A stretch of DNA of 64,000 nt, from NCBI RefSeq assembly GCF_016624945.1, contig NZ_JACVUI010000012.1, forward strand, positions 1 through 64,000, in the 5' to 3' direction. The notes under the pieces were generated by a model. It searched no databases and was not told the origin of the DNA. It saw only the letters and a program-made list of their open reading frames with translations. Shown piece after piece: positions 26,813 to 36,351 of this stretch. Origin of the DNA: Acinetobacter sp. S54 (GTDB lineage: Bacteria; Pseudomonadota; Gammaproteobacteria; Pseudomonadales; Moraxellaceae). Numbering within the stretch: position 1 is the first letter of the stretch; every line of letters begins with the position of its first letter. The position numbers and the translations under genes are program-made.

Positions 26813-28012
26813 TTAGCCAATAACGGCATCAAGCTTTTTTGCCTGCTGCACCACTTGTTCAGTTTCTTTGGCAATACGACCTTCTTCATCTGTAGGAATT
26901 ACCCAGATTTGTGGACCTTGGCCCGCATCAATACGACCTTCAGTACCGCGTTGAAGTGTATTGTTTTGATCTTTATCAAGGCTGAAACCAAAGTGAGGCA
27001 AGTACGCCATGGTTTTTTCACGGATGTAAGCCGAATTTTCACCAATGCCCCCTGTAAAAATCAGGCCATGAATTTGAGGCAAACCACAGCTTAATCCAGC
27101 CAGAGACTTCGCTAAACGGTAGCTAAATACTTCGATTGCAAGTGCTGCGTCTTCATTGCCATTTTCAGATGCTTCAATCAGTGTGCGCATATCATTGGAA
27201 AGATTGTCAGACAGACCTAGTAAGCCACTTTCTTTATTCAGCATTTTATCAATCTTGTCGATATCCCAACCTAAGTTATTGGCGATAAAACTGTGGATAC
27301 TAGGGTCTACATCACCGCTACGGGTTCCCATGACGATACCTTCAAGTGGGGTTAATCCCATTGAGGTGTCGATACTTTCACCATTCCATACAGCACAGGT
27401 CGAGCTACCATTACCTAAATGTGCTGTTAACCAACCCCCTTGTTGAAACTGACCCGCCAGTTCACTTGCACGGTCTGAGACATAAGCATGGCTGGTGCCA
27501 TGAAAACCATAACGGCGTATATTGTGTTCGGTATAAAAGAACTTTGGTAACGCATAGCGATAAGCATGTTCTGGCATTGTTTGGTGAAATGCAGTATCGA
27601 ATACAGCCACTTGTGGTAATTCAGGGAACAAGCGTATGGTGGCATCAATCCCAATTAAATGTGCAGGATTATGCAAAGGTGCCAGTGGTGTTGCTGAGAC
27701 AATACGCTCAATAATTTCTGGAGTAAGTAATTCAGCTTTAGTTAATGTGCCGCCATGTACTACGCGATGTCCAATGGCCTGCGGCTTATAGTTGGCTAAA
27801 CGTGCCAGAAGTGTTTCCAATGCTTTTTCATGGTCTGCATAGGGAATAAACAGTTCAAGTGGTTCACCACCCACCGTAATACCTTTAATGCGAGCTTCTG
27901 CTGTACCCAGATTTTCAGCCAAACCGTAAATACGATTTTCACGGCGATCTGAAACCAAGGCATATTTGATAGAGGAAGAACCACAGTTAATAACTAAAAC
28001 GGATGTAGACAC
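26813..28012 (-). CDS. ackA: Acetate kinase
   Basis: AckA interconverts acetyl phosphate and acetate with ADP/ATP. I place the start at the GTG (28012) that gives [20 protein letters not shown], the normal N-terminus of the family. A longer in-frame extension to 28159 is not conserved-looking. The 399-residue product carries the ASKHA motifs: [15 protein letters not shown], the catalytic FHGTSH region and HLGNGSS. It is co-directional with pta. Confidence 0.96.
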   Translation of the reverse strand: MSTSVLVINCGSSSIKYALVSDRRENRIYGLAENLGTAEARIKGITVGGEPLELFIPYADHEKALETLLARLANYKPQAIGHRVVHGGTLTKAELLTPEIIERIVSATPLAPLHNPAHLIGIDATIRLFPELPQVAVFDTAFHQTMPEHAYRYALPKFFYTEHNIRRYGFHGTSHAYVSDRASELAGQFQQGGWLTAHLGNGSSTCAVWNGESIDTSMGLTPLEGIVMGTRSGDVDPSIHSFIANNLGWDIDKIDKMLNKESGLLGLSDNLSNDMRTLIEASENGNEDAALAIEVFSYRLAKSLAGLSCGLPQIHGLIFTGGIGENSAYIREKTMAYLPHFGFSLDKDQNNTLQRGTEGRIDAGQGPQIWVIPTDEEGRIAKETEQVVQQAKKLDAVIG

Positions 28013-28289
28013 GGTGTTGTACCCAAAGTATTGTAAATTGTATTCCCTAATACATTGATTTTCAGGGCCGATTTTATCAGTCTGATCATCAATGTGACAT
28101 GTTGTAACATGCGTCGTTTTTCTGTCCAAGCTAGACTTTAGCCGATTAGACTTAAGCACTATCGAACAATACTTAATTTATCGTTAGCATTCATGAGTTA
28201 AAACCAACGAATTTCCAACCTAATTTTATTTTTTCCAAACTCAATATAGCGTGAAGCATTTTGCTTTTATAGCGTGGGTGTGTTGCAAT

Positions 28290-28697
28290 TTATTTAATTT
28301 GATATTTCATTTCTGACCAGCGTACGATCACATAGGCAATCAAAGAGACCATGAAAAAAACCAGCATCATCCATGCCAGACCTTGTAGGGTTTCAATGAT
28401 GGTACGATAAATTTCCAGAAACCAGCGTTCATGGGTTAATGGCAGTACAATATTCTTTTCATCTTTGCCAGTATATGTCAGTGGCGTAATATATTTTTCC
28501 ATATCATAAATTCGGATACCCGAAGATACGCCCACTACCATTCCAGCAAATTTGGTATAACGTGCCCAAGCGGTATAAATGGGATCATGAATAATTCGGG
28601 CCAATATACTGTTAATAGAATTGGAAAAAATTTTCATCACCAATAAAGACACGATGATTGCCAGAACAAATGTGGAAATAATGAGATAAAAAAACAT
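28290..28697 (-). CDS. Hypothetical two-helix inner-membrane protein, 135 aa
   Basis: An N-terminal hydrophobic segment (residues about 2–24) and a C-terminal one (LAWMMLVFFMVSLIAYVIV, about 107–125) bracket a loop with MVVGVSSGIRIYDMEKYITP. Both ends are probably cytoplasmic and the loop periplasmic. I do not recognise a named family. It lies between ackA and proA as a separate unit. Confidence 0.7.
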   Translation of the reverse strand: MFFYLIISTFVLAIIVSLLVMKIFSNSINSILARIIHDPIYTAWARYTKFAGMVVGVSSGIRIYDMEKYITPLTYTGKDEKNIVLPLTHERWFLEIYRTIIETLQGLAWMMLVFFMVSLIAYVIVRWSEMKYQIK

Positions 28698-28808
28698 AAA
28701 TTTACCTGTTTGTTGTTTTTACTATTAGAGTTTTATTATACATATTCAAATAAAAGGGTTTTGCCGCTTTTGCTACAAAACCCTCAGCATATCTTAGCAT
28801 TTAGTGAT

Positions 28809-30074
28809 TTATTGGCGGATTTGCCCGTCACCAAATACGATCCATTTTTGAGAAGTTAAGCCTTCTAAGCCCACAGGGCCACGTGCATGGATTTTATCGG
28901 TGGAGATACCAATTTCTGCACCCAGACCATATTCAAAACCATCGGCAAAACGGGTAGATGCATTGATCATGACTGAGCTGGAGTCCACTTCTGCCAGAAA
29001 TTTACGAACTAGAGAATAATTTTCAGTAATAATCGCATCTGTATGGTGTGACCCATATTTATTGATGTGTTCAATCGCTTCATCAATCCCTGAAACCACT
29101 TTAATGGCAAGAATGGGGGCTAAATATTCCGTATACCAGTCTTCTTCTGTCGCTACTTTCACATTTTCACCGAGTATACGGCGTGTCTCTGCGCAGCCAC
29201 GCAGCTCCACATGTTTTTCTGCATAGAGTTCTGCAATGCGTGGTAAAAATTCCTCGGCAATGTTTTCATCGACCAATAGCGTTTCCATCGCGTTACAAAC
29301 ACCATAACGGTGAGTTTTAGCATTTAGAGCAATTGGCAGTGCTTTATGTAAATCTGCTTCTGCTTCAACAAAAACGTGACAATTTCCGTCAAGATGTTTG
29401 ATTACAGGAATACGTGCTTCATGGGTAATCCGTTCAATCAAGCCTTTGCCACCCCGTGGAATAATCACATCCACATATTCAGTCATGGTAATTAATTGAC
29501 CAACTGCGGCACGATCAGATGTTGCAATCACTTGAACCGCATGTTCAGATAAGCCTGCTTTTTTTAGCCCATGTTGAATTGCTTCTGCAATTGCCTTATT
29601 TGATTCAAGCGCTTCTGAGCCACCACGTAAAATAATAGCATTACCAGATTTCAGTGCCAGAGATGCTGCTTCAAGTGTCACATTGGGACGTGATTCATAA
29701 ATCATTCCGACCACACCCAAAGGAACTCGCATTTTACCAAGTTGAATACCAGTTGGGCGGTAAGACATATCGGTAATTTCACCAATAGGATCCTTGAGGG
29801 CAATTACATCTTTTAAGCCTTGTAACATACCTTTAAAGCGCGCGGGGGTAAGTTCTAAACGATCAAGTAGGGCACAATCCAAGTTGTTTTCATGCGCTTT
29901 TTGCATGTCGATCACATTGGCCGCTAAAATTTGCGGTTGACGATCTTCAAGTGCTGTAAAAATGGCGGAAAGCGCATTGTTTTTGACTAGGGTTGATGCA
30001 CTGGCAAGCAGACGTGAAGCCTGACGCGCATGTTGACCCACTGTTTGCATATATTGTTCAATTGAATCGTGCAT
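28809..30074 (-). CDS. proA: Gamma-glutamyl phosphate reductase
   Basis: ProA makes glutamate-5-semialdehyde with NADPH in proline synthesis. The 421-residue aldehyde-dehydrogenase-fold protein has [17 protein letters not shown] (about 118–134), [10 protein letters not shown] and the catalytic Cys260 in [14 protein letters not shown]. The proB partner is not adjacent, which is common in Acinetobacter-type genomes. The C-terminus ends [17 protein letters not shown], as in the family. Confidence 0.97.
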   Translation of the reverse strand: MHDSIEQYMQTVGQHARQASRLLASASTLVKNNALSAIFTALEDRQPQILAANVIDMQKAHENNLDCALLDRLELTPARFKGMLQGLKDVIALKDPIGEITDMSYRPTGIQLGKMRVPLGVVGMIYESRPNVTLEAASLALKSGNAIILRGGSEALESNKAIAEAIQHGLKKAGLSEHAVQVIATSDRAAVGQLITMTEYVDVIIPRGGKGLIERITHEARIPVIKHLDGNCHVFVEAEADLHKALPIALNAKTHRYGVCNAMETLLVDENIAEEFLPRIAELYAEKHVELRGCAETRRILGENVKVATEEDWYTEYLAPILAIKVVSGIDEAIEHINKYGSHHTDAIITENYSLVRKFLAEVDSSSVMINASTRFADGFEYGLGAEIGISTDKIHARGPVGLEGLTSQKWIVFGDGQIRQ

Positions 30075-30416
30075 AGCAGTCTTTGATCGTTTAAAAATCT
30101 ATGAGAGTATTATGCATAGTAACAGGCTATGGCTAGATTGGTATAGTCATCATCAGGCTGGAACTTTGAGCAAATTAATTATTTTATAAAAAAATGTGAC
30201 ATGTTTACTGTGCTCATTCATATTTTGAAACTTGAAAAAATCACGAAACTAGATGAGCGGTTATGAAACGGGTTGCTTAAAAAAGTCACATCTGTATAGA
30301 ATGAAACAATAAGGCTATTGACGTTATACAAAAATATTGAGTAAGGATACATAGCCGTTGTGTCGCATGGAACGGAGCTTGCATAGATAAAAAACAACGC
30401 AGGCAGGAGGCAGGAA
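30075..30416. other. Divergent intergenic region between proA and the hydrolase–PilZ gene
   Basis: These 342 bases separate two divergently transcribed genes and must contain both promoters, but I see no clear -35/-10 pair. A TTGACG at 30318 has no convincing partner. The stretch from 30160 to 30240 is AT-rich. A strong AGGAGG at 30405–30410 serves the gene at 30417. No RNA gene or hairpin terminator was recognised. Confidence 0.5.
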
Positions 30417-31751
30417 ATGAATTCCATTATCCAGATGGACGCGGATCTTCACCAAGCAGGTTCACCTTTTGGTTTCTTTGATCTTTATCATAAAGATATT
30501 TTTAAACAATCTGCTCGCGAAACGTGGATTGATGGATGGAAAGTTGAGTACATGGCCATGGCTGATGTACGCACAATTCATCAAACGCCCATTGTGATTG
30601 TGGGTGGTGCTTTTCAAAATTTTAATTCTTATAAATACTGTGTAGAGCAACTTTTTGCTTGTGGGCCCGTCATTTTAATTGATTTACCTTCGATGGGAGC
30701 TAATCAACAAATCACTAATCGTGATACGGCTGTTTCTGCGGGAACACTTGAGCTGTCAGACTTATCTAGAATGTTGGGTGAGTGGCTGGATATTGTGGGG
30801 ATTTCCAAAGTCTCTATGATGGGAATGTCACTTGGCTCAGTTGTCGCCTCTTCATTTGCTCATCAGCGACCTGAACTGGTTGATCGTATGGTGCTGATGG
30901 GAGTCATGCAAAAGACGCGTAAAAGCTGGCGTATGATTCTGGAAGAGTCACTTAAGTTGATGCAAGAAGATCGGATGGAGGAATTTGGTCAAGCGGTGAT
31001 TTTATATTTGGTGAATCATGCCAAAATGGATAAAACCCGTATGTCACCGACAGCCAGACGTTTGTTTTTCCGCCAAATGGCTGAATTTACCAAAACTGAA
31101 CGTTTGCGTTATGAGATCAATTGTAATCGTCTATTGCGTTTAAAAGATGTACCAATTCCACAATGCAAAACTTTAGTGGCTGCAGGTCAGTACGATAGTT
31201 TTACTTTGCCTTTTGAAAATGCCAATTTTGCTTTGCAATGTCCTGATATGCAGTTCGCGTTGATTGCCAATGCCGACCACGTACCCCAACTGCAACGCCG
31301 TAAAGAAACCATGCACTTGTTTGCAACGTATTTAAATGGTGAGTCCATTCACGCTTTGGATGGGATTATTCCAATGACACGTGAACAAATAAAAAATATG
31401 GATCGTCGTGGAGAAGAGCGTATAGAGGTTATGCAGCCACATACTCAACTGACGCATCGTTACTTGTCAGAACAGTTTAATGTGACAATTAGCGACTTAA
31501 GCTTCTTTGGGGTATTACTACAACTTGATCAGCCAAGTGAAGCCCAACGTGTTGAAGGTTATCCACGAGACTTGGCTTTACATTTAGAAGATGAAGAGGG
31601 TGTATTTAGTATCGAATGTCTGATTTTTCAGGTTGATACATCAGGAGTGAGAGCGATCTTTAAGCATGGCAGTTTTGCTGTCGCTGATCGTTTGCTGCGC
31701 TATGTTGCGCGGCAAAAAGAACATCAACTTCAGTACGCTGAGGTGGTGTAA
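30417..31751 (+). CDS. Alpha/beta hydrolase with C-terminal PilZ-like domain
   Basis: Residues about 55–310 form an alpha/beta hydrolase: oxyanion strand IVIVGGAFQNFNSY, nucleophile elbow GMSLG at 136–140 (Ser138), probable acid Asp260 in AAGQYDSFT and His288 in NADHVPQ. After a short linker, residues about 325–430 carry RGEER (331–335) and 24 residues later DLSFFG (360–365), which fit the RxxxR and D/NxSxxG c-di-GMP-binding motifs of PilZ. The enzyme is probably a cytoplasmic esterase or acyl-transfer-type hydrolase gated by c-di-GMP. Substrate unknown. The start follows a strong AGGAGG. Confidence 0.8.
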   Translation: MNSIIQMDADLHQAGSPFGFFDLYHKDIFKQSARETWIDGWKVEYMAMADVRTIHQTPIVIVGGAFQNFNSYKYCVEQLFACGPVILIDLPSMGANQQITNRDTAVSAGTLELSDLSRMLGEWLDIVGISKVSMMGMSLGSVVASSFAHQRPELVDRMVLMGVMQKTRKSWRMILEESLKLMQEDRMEEFGQAVILYLVNHAKMDKTRMSPTARRLFFRQMAEFTKTERLRYEINCNRLLRLKDVPIPQCKTLVAAGQYDSFTLPFENANFALQCPDMQFALIANADHVPQLQRRKETMHLFATYLNGESIHALDGIIPMTREQIKNMDRRGEERIEVMQPHTQLTHRYLSEQFNVTISDLSFFGVLLQLDQPSEAQRVEGYPRDLALHLEDEEGVFSIECLIFQVDTSGVRAIFKHGSFAVADRLLRYVARQKEHQLQYAEVV

Positions 31752-31803
31752 CGCGAATAGGGGTATCTAAGAAGCCATATCTTGCCGCGTTATTTTGGGG
31801 ATA

Positions 31804-31833
31804 AAAAACAGCGTTTTTGACGCTGTTTTTTAT
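31804..31833 (+). terminator. Terminator of the hydrolase–PilZ gene
   Basis: AAAAAACAGCG and CGCTGTTTTTT close a TTTTTGA loop, about 50 bases after the stop. It is symmetric enough to act on both strands. Confidence 0.85.
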
Positions 31834-31849
31834 TGGAAAGATGGAGGGT

Positions 31850-31878
31850 AAAACAGCATTTTTAATGCTGATTTTTAT
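31850..31878 (-). terminator. Second hairpin overlapping the methyltransferase end
   Basis: CAGCATT–TTT–AATGCTG flanked by A- and T-runs overlaps the last codons of the minus-strand methyltransferase. Its sequence closely resembles the hairpin at 31804 (ACAGCRTTTTT), so the convergent genes are separated by two similar terminators. Confidence 0.65.
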
Positions 31879-32719
31879 TGCTGGCATGAATTGTCCAGAC
31901 TAAATCGCCTAAATGCTCATCAGCATGAGGTTGGTGGGTGCTTTCAGAGTCAAAATAACTTTTTGGCTGTGTCACTTCTACATCATTGAAGCCATTATCT
32001 GCAAAGAATTTCTCTACATCCGCTGGTGTGGTAAAGTGAAAGCTAAAAGCGCTACGTGACATCCATTTTAGAAGTTTACTGCTACTCCAGATAATATTTG
32101 CCAGTTTATTTTTGACAGGTTCAGGGTATAAGTCCGTGAGATAATGGAGTTCTTGAAACTGATTCCCATATTGAGCAATTGATTGTACTAATTGAGCTAG
32201 TAAAGGTTTCTCAAAATAATTAATCAGTCCTTCACTAATCACTACCAAAGGAAAGGAGGGATTAAATAAATCAAAGGCCTGTTTAAATTCTTCGGTAAAT
32301 AAATCAACGGATAGCATTTCGGGTGCATTGGTTTCGATTTGTTGCAATGCAGCCTGCTTGGTTTGAGCCATATCCGGTAAGTCTAGCTCACGATAGATAA
32401 TCTTAGGGTAATGTTGTCTAAACCACCAGCCTCGTGGTGAAAGACCACTGGCAATTTCTAATACCTGTAACTGAGGGTGTTGTTCAATTAGCGTTTTGAG
32501 CTGATCATCCAGTAAAGTATGCCGCTGTTTCAGAGTGCTGCGCATACTGCCACCAACATATTTTTCTGCCCAACTTTCCAGCGGATGGACAAGCGCGGCT
32601 AAAGACTTTCCTTTCTTTGTCGCAAATGCTTGATGGGAGATCCCCATTTGATACCAGATATAACCTGTGTAGTGGGCTGTAAAAGAGATATGTCGATGTT
32701 TTGAAAGGGGTTGGGTCAT
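31862..32719 (-). CDS. SAM-dependent methyltransferase, leucine carboxyl methyltransferase-like
   Basis: The 285-residue protein starts with a TAHYTGYIWYQMG region, then motif I as LEIASGLSPRGWWFRQHYP (about 94–112), a DLPDM acidic loop and VVISEGLINYFEK (about 180–192). These resemble the EG-x-x-x-Y-L element of the PPM1/LCMT family and of polyketide O-methyltransferases. It is monocistronic. The substrate is unknown; bacterial members usually are not protein phosphatase methylases. Confidence 0.78.
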   Translation of the reverse strand: MTQPLSKHRHISFTAHYTGYIWYQMGISHQAFATKKGKSLAALVHPLESWAEKYVGGSMRSTLKQRHTLLDDQLKTLIEQHPQLQVLEIASGLSPRGWWFRQHYPKIIYRELDLPDMAQTKQAALQQIETNAPEMLSVDLFTEEFKQAFDLFNPSFPLVVISEGLINYFEKPLLAQLVQSIAQYGNQFQELHYLTDLYPEPVKNKLANIIWSSSKLLKWMSRSAFSFHFTTPADVEKFFADNGFNDVEVTQPKSYFDSESTHQPHADEHLGDLVWTIHASNKNQH

Positions 32720-32826
32720 ATTCCTGAGCCTATTATTTTATTTATCATCCATGTTTGATTTTAGACATCATGAATATACCCGTATAGTCATGATGTAAAA
32801 GTGACTTTATTATAACCTTCAATACT

Positions 32827-33846
32827 TTAAAAGCTATCTTTGAATTTCTCAATCTGCATTTTATGAGACTGCCAGATAGATCCTAACGAAAGTTGACTTC
32901 CTATTTCTAACTCAGGAATCTTACCTCGCATACGCTCTAAGCGTTCCTGATTTGGTAAAGCCAGATGTTTAATTGCATCTAGGGCTATACAAGCCGATGA
33001 ACGGTCATTACATACTAGACCCATATCACAGCCTGCTGAGAGCGCAGCCTGTAAACGTGCATCTGCTCCTCCAGCAACACAGGCCGCTTGCATGCTCAGG
33101 TCATCAGAGAACAATACCCCATCAAAATCTAATTGCTTACGCAAGATTTCTTGAATCCAGAATGGAGAAAAACCTGCTGGGTTCGGGTCAACCTGTTCAT
33201 AAATTACATGCGCAGGCATCAATGCGTCCAGTTGCGGCATCAACTGGATAAAGGTTTGCATATCTTTTTGATAAATATCATCATAACTACGTGAATCAAC
33301 AGCCGCGGCAACATGAGAATCCGCTTGTACTGAACCGTGACCAGGGAAGTGCTTGCCTGTAGTTGCCATACCAGCGTGTTGCATCCCTTTCATAAATGCA
33401 GCTGCTAATGGCACGATATCCTGTGAATTTTTGGCAAAACCACGATCACCGATTACATCACTGATATCATTAATGTCTAAAACAGGAGCAAAACTAAAAT
33501 CAATGCCTACTGCTAAAACTTCGGTTGCCATTAACCAACCGCATTGTTGTGCTAGTTGGATCGCTTGTTCTGGCTGATGTTGATATAACTCACCAAAACG
33601 TCCCATGGCTGGTAATAAAGTAAATCCTGTTCTTAAGCGCTGTACACGACCACCTTCTTGATCGACTGCAACCAAAATATCGGGACGGATTTGACGCATG
33701 TGATCTGTTAATGCACGCACTTGCTGTGGCGATTCAATATTTCTTGCAAATAAAATCATGCCACCGACTTGCGGAGCGCGTAAGAGTTCAATATCTTCTT
33801 GTGTAAGTTCTGTGCCAGCAATGTCTAGCATCAAAGCGCCGATCAT
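32827..33846 (-). CDS. nagZ: Beta-N-acetylhexosaminidase NagZ
   Basis: NagZ (GH3) removes N-acetylglucosamine from anhydromuropeptides in cytoplasmic peptidoglycan recycling. I place the start at 33846, giving MIGALMLDIAGTELT, the typical N-terminus; an extension to 33879 has no family counterpart. Signatures are VDQEGGRVQRL, the loop GKHFPGHGSVQADSH holding the His/Asp catalytic pair, and the nucleophile region VLFSDDLSM. About 339 residues, family-typical. It influences AmpC-type beta-lactamase induction in species with AmpR. Confidence 0.95.
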   Translation of the reverse strand: MIGALMLDIAGTELTQEDIELLRAPQVGGMILFARNIESPQQVRALTDHMRQIRPDILVAVDQEGGRVQRLRTGFTLLPAMGRFGELYQHQPEQAIQLAQQCGWLMATEVLAVGIDFSFAPVLDINDISDVIGDRGFAKNSQDIVPLAAAFMKGMQHAGMATTGKHFPGHGSVQADSHVAAAVDSRSYDDIYQKDMQTFIQLMPQLDALMPAHVIYEQVDPNPAGFSPFWIQEILRKQLDFDGVLFSDDLSMQAACVAGGADARLQAALSAGCDMGLVCNDRSSACIALDAIKHLALPNQERLERMRGKIPELEIGSQLSLGSIWQSHKMQIEKFKDSF

Positions 33847-34040
33847 AAAGGTTGCTCGTCTAATTTCTGGATAAAACAATAGCTGAATTTTGCAATGATT
33901 TGCTACATTCTGCCAGCATAGAATATGATAAAACTACACGACATACACAAATTAAGTTGGGTAACATGTTGAATCTGTGACATTCGGGGTCGATGGCACA
34001 GCATGTAATATTGGAAAATCCAAGGAAGTATTAAAAATTT

Positions 34041-36233
34041 ATGAAACTTCAAATGATAGCTTGTGCAGTTGCAGTCGCGACTGGTGGATTGTTCTTCACA
34101 CATGCGATAAACGAAGCAATTGCGGCAACTGATACTGCACCTGCGGCCATCTCTCAAACCATTCAACCGACTCAGGAACAAGCGCTAGTGTCTCGCCAGT
34201 TAGCGACCTTAGTAGACCGTCAGCATTATTTAAATATGCGTTTGGATGCTAATACGTCCAATCGTATTTTAGATATGTATCTGGACAGTCTAGATCCTGA
34301 TCATTCCTTATTTCTGGCTTCAGAAGTTCAAGATTACAAAACAAAATATGGTTCAACGTTCGGTGCCGCGCTTAAAGCGGGTAATTTGACGGGGCCTTAT
34401 GCAATTCATGATCAATATCGTAAACGTTTACGTGCTTTCTATGAGTACATGTTGTCTGAATTGAAAAAACCACAAAACTTGCATCAGCCTAATGTCTTTA
34501 TTGACACAGATCGTGAAAAAGCAGCGTATTTTAAAAATACGGCTGAACAGCAGGATTACTGGCGTAAAATGTTGGTGTCGCAGTTAATTAACCTCACCAT
34601 TAGTAAAGAAGAAGATCTGGCTAAACAAAAAGCCTTGAAAGACAACCCAGAGTTGGCAAATGGTCAGGATTTAACGAGTCCCGAAGATTTAACGCCTGTT
34701 CAAACCCTCACAAAACGTTATACCCGTCAACTTGAGCGCATTAGTCGTGTCAAGAGTGACGATGTGCTGGACAAAACGTTGAATGCCATGATGGCAACTT
34801 ACGATCCACACAGTAATTACTACCCTCCGATTGATGCAATGGAGTTAAATCGTCAAACCACTTTACAGTTAGAGGGGATTGGCGTTTCGATTCGTCCTGA
34901 ACGTGGAAATGAAGACTACATTAAAATCGAAACCATCGTAGAAGGTGGCCCAGCGAGTAAATCGGGGCAGGTTAAATCTGGTGATCGCATTATTGGGGTT
35001 GCTCAAGATGGCGATAAAATGGTCGATGTGATTGGCTGGTCAAGTGCTGAAATTGTCGGGTTAATTCGTGGTAAGCGTGGCACGAAGGTTACCATTAAGT
35101 TGCTAGGGCCGGGCGCATCCATGAGTCAGGCGCGTACCGTCAGTCTGGTACGTGATGTGATTCAGGAAGAAGATGCCGGCGTGCGTTCACGTACTATTGA
35201 CATTATGCGTGATGGTAAAAAACATACATTTGGTGTGATTGAAATCCCGTCATTTTATTTAAACTATCGTGCGCGCCGTGCGGGAACGGAGTATCGTTCG
35301 GTTTCTGAAGATACCAATAATGCCTTGAAGTCACTTTCTGCTAAAAATGTTGATGGTATTCTTATTGACTTGCGTAACAACCCAGGTGGTTCACTTGAAG
35401 AAGTGGCACGTATGTTGGGGCAAGTGATTAAATCAGGGCCAGTGGTACAAATTCGTGACGGTAATGGCAATGTGAGCGTATTTGAAGATAATGATGGCGG
35501 CGCTCAGACTTATGCGGGTCCACTCGCAATTTTGGTGAATCTAGCTTCTGCTTCTGCCAGTGAAATCTACTCAGCCGCGATTCAGGATTATGAACGTGGT
35601 ATTGTGATTGGTAGTACCACGACGGGCAAGGGAACGGCGCAGGTTCAATTAGATACACTGGCTCATGGTCAGGCAACATTGACCCAACGTAAATTCTATC
35701 GTATTACTGGTGGAAGTACCCAAAATAAAGGGGTGATTCCAGACATTAAACTGGTCGATATTTATGATGAAGAGTTTGGCGAACGTAAGGCTAAAAATGC
35801 GTTGAAATGGGATACTATTCCAACTGCACCATTTAAGCGTGAAGGTTCGATTCAGCCTTATGTTGAAAAGTTGTCTCAGGAATCAAAAGTTCGCGTTGCG
35901 GTCGATCCACAATTCAAATATCTTGAAGCACGCCGTGCCATTGCTGATGAAACCAAAGATCAAAAGCGTATCGTCTTAGATATTGATCAACGTAAGGCAG
36001 AAATTTTAAGACTGGAAAAACAAACATTAGATGCTGAAAATCAGCGCCGTGCAGCAACAGGCCTAAAACCATTTAGTAATTGGGAAAGTTATCAGGCTTC
36101 TTTAGATGCATTGAGCGAATCTCGTGCCAAAATGAAGATTAATGCGCGTCCGCCTTTGCCTGAGGAAGAAACCTTTGTAAATGAAGCGGCAAATGTATTG
36201 CTGGATTATGCCAAATTGCAAAATCATCCATAA
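34041..36233 (+). CDS. prc: Carboxy-terminal (tail-specific) protease Prc
   Basis: This periplasmic serine protease degrades proteins with nonpolar C-termini and trims cell-wall enzymes. The 730-residue protein starts with a signal peptide (MIACAVAVATGGLFFTHAI), then a helical N-terminal region, a PDZ domain (IGVSIRPERGNEDYIKIETI, about 280–360) and the S41 catalytic domain. Ser505 in SASASEIYSAA and Lys530 in TTTGKGTAQVQ are 25 residues apart, as in E. coli Prc. The C-terminal DUF3340-type region is complete. It is monocistronic. Confidence 0.96.
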   Translation: MKLQMIACAVAVATGGLFFTHAINEAIAATDTAPAAISQTIQPTQEQALVSRQLATLVDRQHYLNMRLDANTSNRILDMYLDSLDPDHSLFLASEVQDYKTKYGSTFGAALKAGNLTGPYAIHDQYRKRLRAFYEYMLSELKKPQNLHQPNVFIDTDREKAAYFKNTAEQQDYWRKMLVSQLINLTISKEEDLAKQKALKDNPELANGQDLTSPEDLTPVQTLTKRYTRQLERISRVKSDDVLDKTLNAMMATYDPHSNYYPPIDAMELNRQTTLQLEGIGVSIRPERGNEDYIKIETIVEGGPASKSGQVKSGDRIIGVAQDGDKMVDVIGWSSAEIVGLIRGKRGTKVTIKLLGPGASMSQARTVSLVRDVIQEEDAGVRSRTIDIMRDGKKHTFGVIEIPSFYLNYRARRAGTEYRSVSEDTNNALKSLSAKNVDGILIDLRNNPGGSLEEVARMLGQVIKSGPVVQIRDGNGNVSVFEDNDGGAQTYAGPLAILVNLASASASEIYSAAIQDYERGIVIGSTTTGKGTAQVQLDTLAHGQATLTQRKFYRITGGSTQNKGVIPDIKLVDIYDEEFGERKAKNALKWDTIPTAPFKREGSIQPYVEKLSQESKVRVAVDPQFKYLEARRAIADETKDQKRIVLDIDQRKAEILRLEKQTLDAENQRRAATGLKPFSNWESYQASLDALSESRAKMKINARPPLPEEETFVNEAANVLLDYAKLQNHP

Positions 36234-36255
36234 TGCTTAAGCAAGTTGAATAAAT

Positions 36256-36290
36256 AAAAAGAGCATATTTCGATATGCTCTTTTTTTTCT
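36256..36290 (+). terminator. Terminator of prc
   Basis: AAAAAGAGCATAT–TTCG–ATATGCTCTTTTT is a perfect stem with a T-run of eight. Confidence 0.93.
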
Positions 36291-36351
36291 GTCAAAAAAC
36301 TGTCATCCCATTATCATCAAAATGTCAAAACAGCTGTCTAATATTTGAGCT

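Noticed and set aside
28013..28159. N-terminal extension of acetate kinase
   Set aside because: The GTG at 28012 gives the conserved family N-terminus; the upstream 49 codons look like untranslated leader.
30218..30427. 69-codon minus-strand frame in the proA–hydrolase gap
   Set aside because: Low-complexity hydrophobic translation crossing the strong ribosome binding site of the next gene; more likely non-coding.
33847..33879. N-terminal extension of NagZ
   Set aside because: The family normally starts at the ALMLDIAG strand; the added 11 residues have no counterpart and no better ribosome binding site.
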